Shown here: in pieces, positions 1 through 10,808 of the stretch
Position numbering within the stretch: the first letter of the stretch is position 1
Layout of the letters: every line of letters begins with the position of its first letter
NCBI GenBank assembly: GCA_023634235.1
Contig: JAMKCF010000023.1
Location: 2,269,001-2,333,000 of the forward strand
Length of the DNA stretch: 64,000 nucleotides
DNA from: Pisaster brevispinus
Lineage: Eukaryota > Echinodermata > Asteroidea > Forcipulatida > Asteriidae
Direction of reading: 5' to 3'
The notes under the pieces: model-generated
What the model saw: only the letters and a program-made list of their open reading frames with translations
Told to the model about the DNA's origin: nothing
Databases searched by the model: none
Program-made: the position numbers and the translations under genes

Positions 1-820
1 TGATGTGTGGCATCCTTCATCGTCAGACCCTCTGTGTAGCCCTCAAAGGCAATTGTTCCTTCCCATACCTGTTTATTACATAAGTAACACATGTATGTGA
101 CAAATACTTTGAAAACTTTGAAAACTTTGCCTACATGGCCATGGTAGACATTGCATAAGGGCACCTACATTTAGCAGTGTCATATAATGGCAGTGGCGTA
201 ACCAGAGTCAAATTTCTGGGGACGCACGAGGAGTGCCAATTTTTAGGGGTGCACTTTATGGAAAATGAACTGTTTGCCGACTGAAGTATTTACCTGACAA
301 TTAAAACATTTAGATCTTTCTGTTGTTATGTTGTGTGCGAATTGTATCAAAATCAACGTATTTTAGAAGTGGGCAGTATCTGTATGCTATGGCCACTTTT
401 CTGAAGAAATTTGGCACCAAAGGGCTCACTCTTTACTCGCATCCATTCGACCAGTTATCCCACAACCATTATCCCACAAACGTTCAAGTCTGAGTCACCA
501 CTCTTTTATTCCCATTCATAAATGCCCTATTGTTAAAAAGCATAACAATGTTAGAAAATCTGTAAAAACTTGTCTGAAATTTTCAAATCCTGTCACGTCC
601 TCAGGCTCCGTTTCGCGAAGGGTCAAAAAGTGCGCGACACTCAACGGTTGTGCGTCCGTACGCGCACTAATAGATTGTACATTCAGTACCGGTATGTATT
701 GATTGCGTTATGAGTAAATTAATGCCCGCGTAAGCTTGCACGCCACGCGTATGTTTAAACACTTCTTACCGTGTTTATTTCGCACGTTTCAACATGGCCA
801 TGTGATCAGCTCTTGACCAA
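1..820. other. No gene seen, 5' edge
   Basis: I find no convincing coding exon, RNA gene or intact repeat in this stretch. It is AT-rich and contains short degenerate open frames only. If the Roquin gene extends upstream, this would be intron, but no splice-bounded exon with conserved coding could be recognised. Confidence 0.4.
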
Positions 821-825
821 TCAGA

Positions 826-1740
826 ATGGATAAACTGTCTCGGGTATTTATGAATGCTTTTCAACATCTATGTGAGTTACATGCCAGACACCACCTCCAG
901 GAAATTTGCATAACTATGCAAAAAATCAGGGCAGAGATTGTGTCTTTGATGCAGACTGTTAGAAATTTCCGCAATGACACTGACCTTGCCCTTTCCACCC
1001 AACAGATTTGGGAGACGTCAAAAGACCCCTAACACAGGACCTGAAAGATATGGCGGACTATATCACCTAAGGGCGCCTCCGCCCAAATCCTTCCAAGACC
1101 AGGGTTACTGGTTTTCACCTTATCAACTGTTTGGCTTGGACAGAACTCCAAGTTTTATTTTGTGGCAAACCAGTCAAACATGAGTAATTCCCAAAGGTTC
1201 TTGAAGTCACCTTTACTGGTGTCTCACATACAACAAACACCTGAAACAAACATCCAAACAAGTTGGCAGGCACTAGTAGGATCAAGTGCTCACACTCTAC
1301 ACACTGCAAGCCTTGCTCTGGTGTACTCCACATATAATGAGTACTTTGCACTACTATGGGCTGAGAGCTGCCATACCAAACGTGTGGACATCATCCTAAA
1401 CTATCTCGGGTACTCTTCATCTCTGTCATCAATCCACCCGGCATACACAGGAAAGAACAGGTGGTGAAAGAACTGGGATGCATTGAAGCCTGCCTGAAGC
1501 CTGAACATTCTGCCGAGAATGCTGATATCCCTCAAACCCTTCTGGGTTACTATAGATATCCTTGAAGATGTCAATTTTGACCCTCAATCGACATTGCAAA
1601 ATCTCTAGGCACATACATGTAGTGTATGTTGACAACAAAGACTTTGTCAAGGATTCCACGGAAGAGATTACAGGTTTCAACCTTCCCCAACAACAGTGGA
1701 CAGCTCTTTTAAAAATAGAATCCGGACCATTCATCAACTA
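826..1740 (+). pseudogene. Degenerate non-LTR retrotransposon RT C-terminal relict
   Basis: Three overlapping + strand frames together resemble the region after the reverse transcriptase catalytic core in RTE/Jockey-like LINEs. Seen: LDRTPSF near 1135-1155, then a segment around 1270-1400 with SAHTLHTASLALVYST and a later ESCHTKRVDIILN block. These match, from memory, the AHTLRTAALALVYSTAEY...SCHT..VD..LN pattern of such elements. Numerous stops and frame changes show a dead copy. No catalytic FADD box is present. Family assignment is by pattern recall only. Confidence 0.45.
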
Positions 1741-2616
1741 AACAAATGTGACCCCACCACCCCAAAACCAGGCTGAAGTCCAATCTAATTTAAAACTAGA
1801 CATTGAATTTTTGTTTGCTACAAAAACAAGGTGTTCGTGATCGATTTCATCAAATTATGATTGAACAATATTTCATTTTATCAACCCGATTTGTGGTTCA
1901 GTAGTAAGATTTTGTTCCAATCTTCAACTTCAGGTTTAAACCAAAACTTAGGTCAAATGAGGTCATACTGTGTAGCGCTAAGTAAGTGCTAGGTAATTCC
2001 CTTTGTAATGCCGTGTAGTTGATAAAAATCCAATGTGTGGTTCGGGAGTTATGGTTGTTTCAAGTATTGGATTTGATAGTCCGGTTTGAACCGGAAGTCA
2101 AGGTCAAATTGGGTCACATTCTGTGTGTCAATTCTTAAGTTGATAAATACTTTGCCAATGATGTAAAGATTGTTAAAAAACAAAGTGTGCTTTATGACGT
2201 TTACTTGATAAAAATACAATGAGTGGTTGAAAAGTTATTAATTTGTTAATTATTAAATTCATCTTCCGGTTTGAACCGGAAGTCAAGGTCAAATGGCATA
2301 ACATTTTGTGTATCGTTTCTTTACTTGTTACACACCTTCCCAATGATGCATAGATTATAAAAATCCAATGTGTGGTTCAGAAGTTATGATTTTTTGAAAT
2401 ATTAAATTTCAACTTCCGGTTTGAACCGGAAGTTAAGGTCAAGCGGGTGACATTTTGTGTAGCGCGTGTCTAATTTATCAATACCGTTCAGACGATGTAT
2501 GGATTGTAACAATCCAATGTGTGGTTAAGGAGTTATGAATTTTCCAAATATTACACGGACTACCATTATTTGGATGTGCAATATACAATGAAATAGCGAG
2601 CGACGCCAAATGCATT

Positions 2617-4024
2617 AATAATAATAATAATAATAAACGGCTTTTATATAGCGCCCTTAACCCAAAACAGAGTCCCGAGGCGCTTTACAGAGGTTAAAAA
2701 TAATTAGAACAATTTAGGAAATAGGCCTACAGAACAATTTAAGAAAACCATGCAGGCTAAGAAATACTCATGAAAAAATAAAACACACAATTACAATGAA
2801 TCGAAGCGTCAGTCTTAAAAAAGACAATAAGCACAATTAAGAAAGTTGGAGTATAAAAAGGAAGGAAATTTGCCCCTCATAATGTACAACACGCAATTAA
2901 TGATTAAAAAAGGAAAGTTTTCAGTTTTGATTTTAAAATGTTCACAGATGATGCAAGCCTGATATGTTGAGGCAGTTTGTTCCATTCTGTATGAGCGGCT
3001 TCCATGAATGAACGCTGCCCATGAGCAGTACGCGGTCGTTGAGTTGGTGGTTTGACAAGGTTCTGGGTTGAAGAACGGAGCGATCGGCAAGGAGCATACG
3101 GTGTGATGAGTTCTGTTAAATAGGAAGGGGCGAGTCCATTAAGCGTCTTGTATGTGAGAAGATTGATCTTAAATGCGATTCTCTGGCGGATGGGAAGCCA
3201 ATGAAGCCCTCTTATAATATCAGAAATACTGTCGTATTTATTTGCACGCGTCACCAATCTGGCAGCGGTATGCTGAACTCTTTGGAGCTTCATGATCTTA
3301 GAGTCGGGTAATCCGTAGAGAAGTGAATTACAATGATCCAAACGCGAGGTGACATATGCGTGGACTAGTTTTTCTGCCGTGTCTTGGTCAAGATAATGTC
3401 TTATTCTCCCGATGTTTCTAATTGCATTCTAATTGCATTGCGTTGCGACAAATATTATTAACATGCTCTGACATAAAAAGCCGGTCGTCTAAGATTACTC
3501 CAAGGCTATGAGCAGAAGAAGTAGGTTTGACAGTCGAGTCTCCTACTTTAACCCCAGTTATAGGTGTTGTCTTCAAATTCCGCGATGTGACATGAACGAC
3601 TTTAGTTTTGTTATCGTTTAGCTGTAGTTTGTTATGAATTGTCCATGATTTTATGTCGGCAAGACACTGTTCAAGTTTTGCGATGCAAACATCTCTGTCG
3701 GAAGGTTTCATGGATATATGCAATTGGGTGTCATCTGCATATGCCATGCACTGGATTCCATTGGATGAACTAATGTCTTCAATCGGTGCACTATACAAAG
3801 TAAACATTACCGGTCCTGCTACCAATCCCTGGGGAACACCATAGTTCAGTGGAAGCAATTCAGAGAGGGTGGCACCAATAGCAACGGCTTGCTTACGGTT
3901 CTCAAGGTAGGATGCAAACCAACTCTGCACTCTGTCATTGATACCATATCTCTCCTCCAGGCGAGTAATCAGCACATGGTGGTCTATAGTGTCGAATTCG
4001 GCCGAGAAGTCTAGAAGAACCTAT
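2617..4024 (-). mobile_element. 5'-truncated CR1/L2-like LINE with (ATT)n tail
   Basis: Minus-strand element ending in a 3' tail with a GCGCTATATAAA-type motif and (ATT)n (2617-2635 on the + strand). The body encodes the C-terminal half of a reverse transcriptase. It begins at about 4024 in RT motif A (LLDFSAEFDTIDHH), so the endonuclease and N-terminal RT are missing, as expected for target-primed 5' truncation. It is inserted in a family B repeat whose uninterrupted counterpart is at 18069-19458. Confidence 0.8.
2904..4022 (-). pseudogene. LINE reverse transcriptase fragment, two frames
   Basis: Reads 4022 to 2904 on the minus strand. The first frame (to about 3418) has motif A FDTIDH, motif B YGVPQGLVAGP and the catalytic box YADD. 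The second frame (3341-2904) has the typical C-terminal thumb and linker: SLLYGLPDSKIMKLQRVQ, LHWLPIRQRI, YKTLNGLAPSYL. A short duplication at about 3420-3440 breaks the frame between them. Family knowledge: this layout is that of CR1/L2/Rex-type LINEs. RT is present only from motif A onward, so the copy is inactive. Confidence 0.75.
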
Positions 4025-4117
4025 TTCTTATATGTGGCTTTACAGTTTCAATACAGACATGTTAACTTAAACCACTTGTGCAATGTACATATGGCTGTAT
4101 GGACGTGTAGCGAGACC

Positions 4118-4121
4118 TTAA
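4118..4121. other. Empty TTAA site (ancestral state of MITE insertion)
   Basis: This single TTAA in family B copy 1 corresponds, on the opposite strand, to the two TTAA copies (18992-18995 and 19091-19094) flanking the MITE in copy 2. It is the unoccupied site and fixes the target-site duplication as TTAA. Confidence 0.75.
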
Positions 4122-4436
4122 CTACACGTGCATCGTACACGTGCGTTGCTGGTACAGGTTTGACATGCATTGTACATGTATTTACGTGTAGGCCTACGCT
4201 ACCATGTGTTGTCGTACAAGGTCGTTCAACAGACACATGCGCTTTGACGTCAAGTTTGAACCAAATGCAAAGATTAAAATGTTATTATCTCTGTGCAAAA
4301 GTTTCGGCAGGATAACTCATCCAAAACCTGATGCAAAATTCAGGTTAAAATGTTACGTAGTTTTTGAGATATGAATTTTTCAAACTTTCAACTTACGGTT
4401 TGAACCGGAAGTCAAGGTCAAATGGGGTCATGTTGT

Positions 4437-5089
4437 GAGGTCTGATTGGCTAACCTGAATTACCCGCCTTCTGAAAGTACCATATTTGGAATAAGGAGGC
4501 TTTCTGCTTTCCAACGATGTCTGCTATTTACCAGTTGCGTAATGGAATTTGACGTTACGTCGCGTGAAAATTTGGGATATTGTGACTGTTTTGAGGGACA
4601 AAAGTAGTTGTTTCACCATGACTGCTTGACAACACATTTTACAAAAGTGTCCAGAAAACCACTTTTTGGTATTGTCATCTTGAAATATCACAAGTTGAAG
4701 AGTAGGTGTTCGGGAACTATGTTTTTTATTAATCCCCATTTCGACCAAGGACCGATTTCCATTGCTTTTTGCTCGTATCTTGAGAAGTCAGTTGCCGACT
4801 TCCACCTGGTTTTGGGATGGCAGGTCACAAATGGAAGATGACAGACTGCCCTGCATCTGACTACAGGCACCCTTTTACTCTGATTAGACTGTCTAGCACA
4901 TCAGCAAAAACTCTTAGGTGCTTCCCTGTAGGTCTCAAGGCAAGCAACAATGCCATAGATGCAGCTTTTGACTGGGCTGACACTCTAAGCTGCTCATCAT
5001 ATGAAAGAAGTTGAAAACTATTGCCATTCATCTGTTTTAGCCGGGTGCCAACACTGTCTCCACAGAATGCTGTTGTATGTTGGTGTCAT
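4437..5089. other. No gene seen
   Basis: Nothing recognisable. A 65-codon + frame (4817-5014) has no family I recognise and no splice or start context that would support it. Confidence 0.4.
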
Positions 5090-5941
5090 CAGGCCTCAAA
5101 CTTCATCATTTTTAGGGCAAGGCCACTTTGGCCTTGGAGCAAGCCAAATTTTGGAGGGCACCAAGGCCAGTCAATTGGGCACCAAGGCCAAAAATAAAAT
5201 TTTAAAAAAGGCATGAAGGCCATTAATAAACTATGAGTTTTAAATCAAAATAACACCATAGTGCATTAGTTACCCTGAAAGTTTAATACACAAAATTAAA
5301 GAAATATAAATTTGAAAATTGGCCAGAGGTTTCCCTATGGGTGGTTAACCCGATGAAACAATTTGCATGAACAAAATATTGAATAATCATATCTTATTCA
5401 TAAACAAACCGTAAAACTGTAAGCCACCAGATGTCAACACACTTTCAAGGTTTAAAAGAACACAAGACCCACTCCTATGAGTCACAAAACAAAGTCACAA
5501 AACCACAAAGACACCGTATGCACGCAGCTTGTCTTTTGAGTGAAGCAAGAGTATTACAAACTAAAACAATTGTATAACAAACTGTAGAGGATTAAGATAA
5601 GAGTAATTGGGTGTCAATAGGAGTGTCAATCATTCTCCCTTGTGAGGCCTGGATAGTGTCTGGGCTACATCCAACTGTCGGCTTCGTGTGTGTAGAAAAG
5701 TTAGTTTTTTTCTTATCGTAGACAACTGGGTAAAAAGGTTTCCGTAAAATCGCGGCAGCTGGTGCTTCTGGACAACACTGAAAATGTATTTAACTTCTAT
5801 TAAAAAGTGCACGGCGGCCAACGGGAATTAAGGGCACGGCAATTATGGCTTTGAAGAAGGTAATTTTTGGAGGGGCACCACGGCCAGTTACAAGGGCATC
5901 GACGGCATTGGCCGCGTGGCCGCCGCGAAATTTGAGGCCTG
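5090..5941. mobile_element. Short TIR element (hAT-like ends)
   Basis: The ends are inverted: CAGGCCTCAAACTTC at the left and, read on the other strand, CAGGCCTCAAATTTC at the right. Subterminal sequence on both sides is rich in GGCAC-CA-GGCC words. CAGG starts are common in hAT-type elements, but no 8-bp target duplication is visible (flanks GGTGTCAT and AATCTGTA), so class is uncertain. About 850 bp, no transposase; non-autonomous. A partial relative lies near 24758-24890. Confidence 0.5.
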
Positions 5942-6142
5942 AATCTGTACACTGTGCTGCAAAACAGTCCACTGATTGGAAATAACTATGATAGAATGGA
6001 ACAGAAACTTTGTGCAGTGTGCAGTGTGCTACTGTAGCCTACAACATCCAAAATATACAAACTAAGAACTATCTATTGTCGAGGTATAAACAAACGCATT
6101 TAGTTTGTATGTTTATAGCTGTAAACTACCTTTTTACAGTGG

Positions 6143-7345
6143 TTAATTTTCACTAAGTGCTCGGTTACTTATGCTAACAAGTTCTGGGTCCCTCCCTTGT
6201 TCAATGATTAAGTCATCTCTATTTAGAGAAAAATCACTTAAGACCTCCAGTTGATGTACAACTGGGGAGGGCCCAACTTCTTTTGAAACTGAGGCTTTAG
6301 CCTCACTATCCGTGACAGTTTCAGAAAGATTCTCACCGGCCAATCTAGTCATAAATGTATCTGCTAATTCTACATCGCCTGTAAATTCAGTATCACTACA
6401 ACTAGGGCGTTCATGAGCTTTCCTACTCATGGCTCGAGTAGTTACACATGACGGAAAAATACCTGGGAATTCTTTCTCAAGTTTGTCCGTGTTATCTACT
6501 GTACTTGGCCTATCTGTCATATACGGACCAACTACAACTCTGGTACCAGCAGCATCATTCCCTAATAAAAGGGTAATACCATCAAGGCCTTGAGGTAAAC
6601 TGGGCGCCACCCCTACCGTCATCGGGCCTGAAACTAAATCTGATTTCAAAAATACATGATGGAGAGGCACTTCAAAAACATCGTTACCCACACCCGTTAT
6701 GAGCATAGTTGCTCCTAATGAGGACTTCAAACTCAACGGCACTGCACCTTTAAGCAGTAAAGACTGTGAAGCCCCGGTGTCCCTCAAAATGGTGACTGGG
6801 TACTCGGGTGAATTATCACCCACTTCGATTGAAATACATCCTTCTGTAACGAAGGGTAAGAATCCCTCTCTAACATCAGATTTACACCCTCTGACTAAAA
6901 CCTCATCAAGTTGCTGACCAGCCGAAGGGGGAACACTGGTTGTAAAGGCTATTGGCTTAGTGTTACTACTATCACTGGCCTTTTTCCTCAAGAAGGCATA
7001 ACACTTAGGTTGAATGTGCCCTGTTTTACCACAGTAGTCACAAACTACACTAGACCTATATGAGTTATTTGCCTTACTATCACTAGTGTCCGAACCTTCA
7101 GGTTTAGAGTCTGGTTTAAGCTGAGAATTATTGTCTGCAGACTTATTCTTATCAAGAGGCGAATTATTAGTCTTAAACCTTCTCCTACCACCAGGGAAAT
7201 TATTCCCTTTAGTGAAATCAGTTTTATGTGTCAACACATAATCATCAGCCATCACAGCTGCTTGGTGTACTTCTTTGACTTGCTGTTCCTCTAAATGAGC
7301 TTTCACATTATCAGGTACGCATCTCTTAAATTCCTCCAAAAGCAT
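6143..7345 (-). pseudogene. LTR retrotransposon gag C-terminus, CCHC finger and protease
   Basis: The minus-strand frame continues gag from the neighbouring frame (7326-8090). It contains a retroviral-type zinc knuckle (CDYCGKTGHIQPKC, C-x2-C-x4-H-x4-C) and a retropepsin-like aspartic protease motif, LRDTGASQSL, with the catalytic D-T-G. The C-terminus then enters a segment (DLIIEQGRDPEL...) that, from memory, precedes the HHCC domain of integrase in Gmr1-like Ty3/gypsy elements, where integrase lies before RT. The frame stops at 6143, and no RT, RNase H or integrase core follows. So the element is truncated. It overlaps the upstream gag frame by 20 bases through a frameshift. Confidence 0.75.
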
Positions 7346-8090
7346 TCCTGTCTGAGCTTAGCATAGTCTTTATCAACCTTACAAGAAGTGCACCATCTAT
7401 CAAAGAGATTTTCCTTATCACGAGAAAACTCAATGTAACTCTGGCTATCAGTTTTCTTCTTGATCCTAAATTTCTGTCTATAGGCTTCAGGAACCTGTTC
7501 GTAAGCCTTAAGAATTGCCGCTTTATCTTATAATCCGAACTCTGATCTACAGGTAGAGCTGAATAAACCTCTTGGGCTTTTCCGGTTAAGACACTTTGAA
7601 GTAACAAAGTACGCATGTCCGAAGGCCAACTAAGTCTTTCGGCAACCTTCTCGAAATGTGAGAAGTACTTGTCCACTTCCTTGTCTTGAAACCGAGGCAC
7701 CAGTCTAATATGCTTACTTGGGTCAAATTGTTTGCCCTGGGACGAAGTCCCACCCTCTGGTTGAGCATGCTTCAGTTTAGCTATTTCTAACTCTGCCTGA
7801 ACTTTCTGTAATTCTAGCTCTTTAAGTTTAACCCCAGTTTCTTCAGAGTAGTTTGAACCTATAGACAAAGTCGCTAGCTTCTCAACTGGTTCCTTAAGAA
7901 ATTCTTCATCGATGAAAAACTCTACAAGCACTACTCTTAAATCAGCTTTCTTCATGCTACTAACTACAGATACATTATAGTACTTAGCTACCTCAAACAA
8001 CTCTGACCTTTTAAGCTTATTTAACTTGGGCTCTGAGGGTTTAGCCTCAAAGTCACTAACGAACCCTTCCACATTAAATTTCGATGCCAT
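7326..8090 (-). pseudogene. LTR retrotransposon gag N-terminus
   Basis: Starts with ATG at 8088-8090, about 50 bases inside the primer-binding site, as expected for gag. The N-terminal part is SAP-like (KLKRSELFEVAKYYN). A charged helical stretch with KELELQKVQAELEIAKLKH follows. Then comes a capsid/SCAN-like segment around FDPSKHIRLVPRFQDKEVDKYF and LLLQSVLTGKAQEVYSAL. A frameshift near 7520-7530 destroys the rest of the capsid in this frame, and a second shift near 7345 leads into the zinc-knuckle/protease frame. The copy is therefore not functional. Similar gags are known from fish and deuterostome Ty3/gypsy elements. Confidence 0.75.
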
Positions 8091-8140
8091 ATTGACAGTT
8101 GCTGGTTAAACTAAATGACTCAAATGGCCAATGAATTTAG

Positions 8141-8164
8141 TTCATTTTCCGGACAAGCCCCCAA
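8141..8164 (-). promoter_or_regulatory. Primer-binding site, tRNA-Pro type
   Basis: Immediately inside the LTR end (after a 3-base AAA gap), the minus strand reads TTGGGGGCTTGTCCGG. This closely resembles the complement of the 3' end of tRNA-Pro (TGGGGGCTCGTCCGGGA type) used by several LTR elements and gammaretroviruses. Position and polarity agree with gag at 8090. Confidence 0.7.
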
Positions 8165-8772
8165 TTTTGTTACGTACGACCAGCTCACAAGGTTGAACAC
8201 CATAAGTCGGCACGCACGGCAGACTAATAAATCAATGGAATTACCAAAACAATTAAAGAAAGGGGAAACCAGCAACTGACAAAGGAAACGGTTGAATCAT
8301 TCTGTGTACGATAACAAATAATTAAGTAATTTGTTTACATAATCAAAGCTTACAAAGGGTGATGACAAAATGAAGTTAGATATAGCATAAATCAAGGCAT
8401 CATTTGTAGATGAAATGAATCAATAATCAAGTAAGAATTCGGCCGAATATGAATGAAATTTGAATACCTAAAGAAATACCAGTTTGCTCAATCAACCCAG
8501 GAGTGCTCGGGAACGGGGAGTCCGGCGCTCACCACCGGCGGGTAGCCTTCGGTAGTACAGTAGTACATCACAGCTATGTTAGAGAATAGCCTTCAGTAGT
8601 CCAGGGCCCTCAGTACCACGCCCAAAGAACACAAAGAACTCCAGTCCGGTCAGCAGTAGCGCCGTTAATCCCGGTAGAAACGGTGAACATCACATCCCCG
8701 AGGTTTGCACCGGTCAGCATCCCGTCCCGAGCCTCGCAGAATCGAAAGAGGACGCGGCTATGGCATGTGTAA

Positions 8773-8783
8773 CCTTTTATACC
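8773..8783 (-). promoter_or_regulatory. Putative LTR TATA box
   Basis: Minus strand GGTATAAAAGG, between the minisatellite and the U5-like part of the LTR. Its position fits the core promoter of the retrotransposon; this is inference from motif and placement. Confidence 0.5.
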
Positions 8784-8842
8784 ACATCATTACTCAAGCA
8801 TGACCACGTCTTGAAAGAAATAGGTGTGCCATTAACAAAGCA

Positions 8843-10756
8843 CACAGGTGGGGAAAGCAAAGAAAGGAAGATTCACGGCTCAGCAAACACACACGCTGGC
8901 TACAGGTACACAGGTGGGGAAAGCAAAGAAAGGAAGATTCACGGCTCAGCAAACACACACGCTGGCTACAGGTACACAGGTGGGGAAAGCAAAGACAGGA
9001 AGATTCACGGCTCAGCAAACACACATGCTGGCTACAGGTACACAGGTGGGGAAAGCAAAGAAAGAAAGATTCACGGCTCAGCAAACACACACACTGGCTA
9101 CAGGTACACAGGTGGGGAAAGCAAAGAAAGGAAGATTCACGGCTCAGCAAACACACACGCTGGCTACAGGTACACAGGTGGGGAAAGCAAAGACAGGAAG
9201 ATTCACGGCTCAGCAAACACACATGCTGGCTACAGGTACACAGGTGGGGAAAGCAAAGAAAGAAAGATTCACGGCTCAGCAAACACACACACTGGCTACA
9301 GGTACACAGGTGGGGAAAGCAAAGAAAGGAAGATTCACGGCTCAGCAAACACACACGCTGGCTACAGGTACACAGGTGGGGAAAGCAAAGACAGGAAGAT
9401 TCACGGCTCAGCAAACACACATGCTGGCTACAGGTACACAGGTGGGGAAAGCAAAGAAAAAAAGATTCACGGCTCAGCAAACACACACACTGGCTACAGG
9501 TACACAGGTGGGGAAAGCAAAGATAGACAGATTCACGGCTCAGCAAACACACACACTGGCTACAGGTACACAGGTGGGGAAAGCAAAGAAAGGAAGATTC
9601 ACGGCTCAGCAAACACACACGCTGGCTACAGGTACACAGGTGGGGAAAGCAAAGAAAGAAAGATTCACGGCTCAGCAAACACACACGCTGGCTACAGGTA
9701 CACAGGTGGGGAAAGCAAAGACAGGAAGATTCACGGCTCAGCAAACACACACACTGGCTACAGGTACACAGGTGGGGAAAGCAAAGAAAGGAAGATTCAC
9801 GGCTCAGCAAACACACACGCTGGCTACAGGTACACAGGTGGGGAAAGCAAAGATAGAAAGATTCACGGCTCAGCAAACACACACGCTGGCTACAGGTACA
9901 CAGGTGGGGAAAGCAAAGATAGAAAGATTCACGGCTCAGCAAACACACACGCTGTCTACAGGTACACAGGTGGGGAAAGCAAAGACAGGAAGATTCACGG
10001 CTCAGCAAACACACACGCTGGCTACAGGTACACAGGTGGGGAAAGCAAAGATAGAAAGATTCACGGCTCAGCAAACACACACGCTGTCTACAGGTACACA
10101 GGTGGGGAAAGCAAAGACAGGAAGATTCACGGCTCAGCAAACACACACGCTGTCTACAGGTACACAGGTGGGGAAAGCAAAGATAGAAAGATTCACGGCT
10201 CAGCAAACACACACGCTGTCTACAGGTACACAGGTGGGGAAAGCAAAGACAGGAAGATTCACGGCTCAGCAAACACACACGCTGGCTACAGTTACACAGG
10301 TGGGGAAAGCAAAGAAAGGAAGATTCACGGCTCAGCAAACACACACGCTGGCTACAGGTACACAGGTGGGGAAAGCAAAGACAGGAAGATTCACGGCTCA
10401 GCAAACACACACGCTGGCTACAGGTACACAGGTGGGGAAAGCAAAGAAAGAAAGATTCACGGCTCAGCAAACACACACGCTGGCTACAGGTACACAGGTG
10501 GGGAAAGCAAAGATAGAAAGATTCACGGCTCAGCAAACACACACGCTGGCTACAGGTACACAGGTGGGGAAAGCAAAGACAGGAAGATTCACGGCTCAGC
10601 AAACACACACGCTGGCTACAGGTACACAGGTGGGGAAAGCAAAGACAGGAAGATTCACGGCTCAGCAAACACACACGCTGGCTACAGGTACACAGGTGGG
10701 GAAAGCAAAGAAAGGAAGATTCACGGCTCAGCAAACACACACGCTGGCTACAGGTT
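8843..10756. repeat. Minisatellite, 29 x 66 bp, no length variation
   Basis: The starts of the first and last units (8843, 10691) are exactly 28 x 66 bases apart. Units differ only by a few substitutions (GAAAGG, GACAGG, GAAAGA, GATAGA and a T/G change), with no indels between them. Because 66 is a multiple of 3 and the unit has few stops, long open frames exist on both strands (22-residue repeats). These are a by-product of the array and not evidence of a protein. Variant units recur in patterned order in the first third, indicating higher-order block duplication. Confidence 0.95.
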
Positions 10757-10808
10757 TAAAGGCACAAACTGTGACCATAACAAACTGTGACCATAATGTA
10801 ATGTAACA

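Larger units (their letters stand above)
1796..4436 (+). mobile_element. Helentron-like repeat, family B copy 1 (split by LINE)
   Basis: Starts at CTAGA (1796), then a hairpin (TTTTTGT 1808-1814, loop, ACAAAAA 1820-1826) followed by AAGGTGTTCG. The interior consists of modules of about 150-190 bp, several with a hairpin CTTCCGGTTTGAACCGGAAG followed by a DR4 repeat (1950-1965, 2101-2116, 4415-4430). The LINE at 2617-4024 interrupts it; sequence on both sides matches the opposite-strand copy at 18069-19458. The 3' hairpin is missing, so the copy is truncated near 4436. No coding capacity. Assignment to Helitron2/Helentron-type non-autonomous elements is inference from terminal architecture. 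Confidence 0.55.
8168..10808 (-). mobile_element. 5' LTR (2641 bp) with internal minisatellite
   Basis: The interval is bounded by TGTTAC at 8168 and GTAACA ending at 10808, i.e. TG...CA ends with 6-bp inverted repeats. The primer-binding site and gag lie just inside it on the minus strand. On that strand the order is: outer end (10808), 29 tandem 66-bp units, a TATA motif (GGTATAAAAGG, about 8773-8783), then about 600 bp that would hold R and U5 to 8168. The array thus sits in U3, upstream of the presumed promoter. No second LTR is found at the other side, because the element is truncated beyond gag-protease. Confidence 0.65.

Noticed and set aside
4817..5014. Upstream Roquin exon candidate
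   Set aside because: No splice sites in a suitable phase and no resemblance to RING, HEPN or ROQ domain sequence.
8843..10756. CRISPR-like array
   Set aside because: Units are contiguous 66-bp repeats without unique spacers, in a eukaryotic LTR.
8760..10806. Long open frames of 650-676 codons on both strands
   Set aside because: They are produced by the 66-bp minisatellite, whose length is a multiple of 3. The array lies in the U3 of an LTR, and no start context, signal peptide or non-repeat domain supports a protein.
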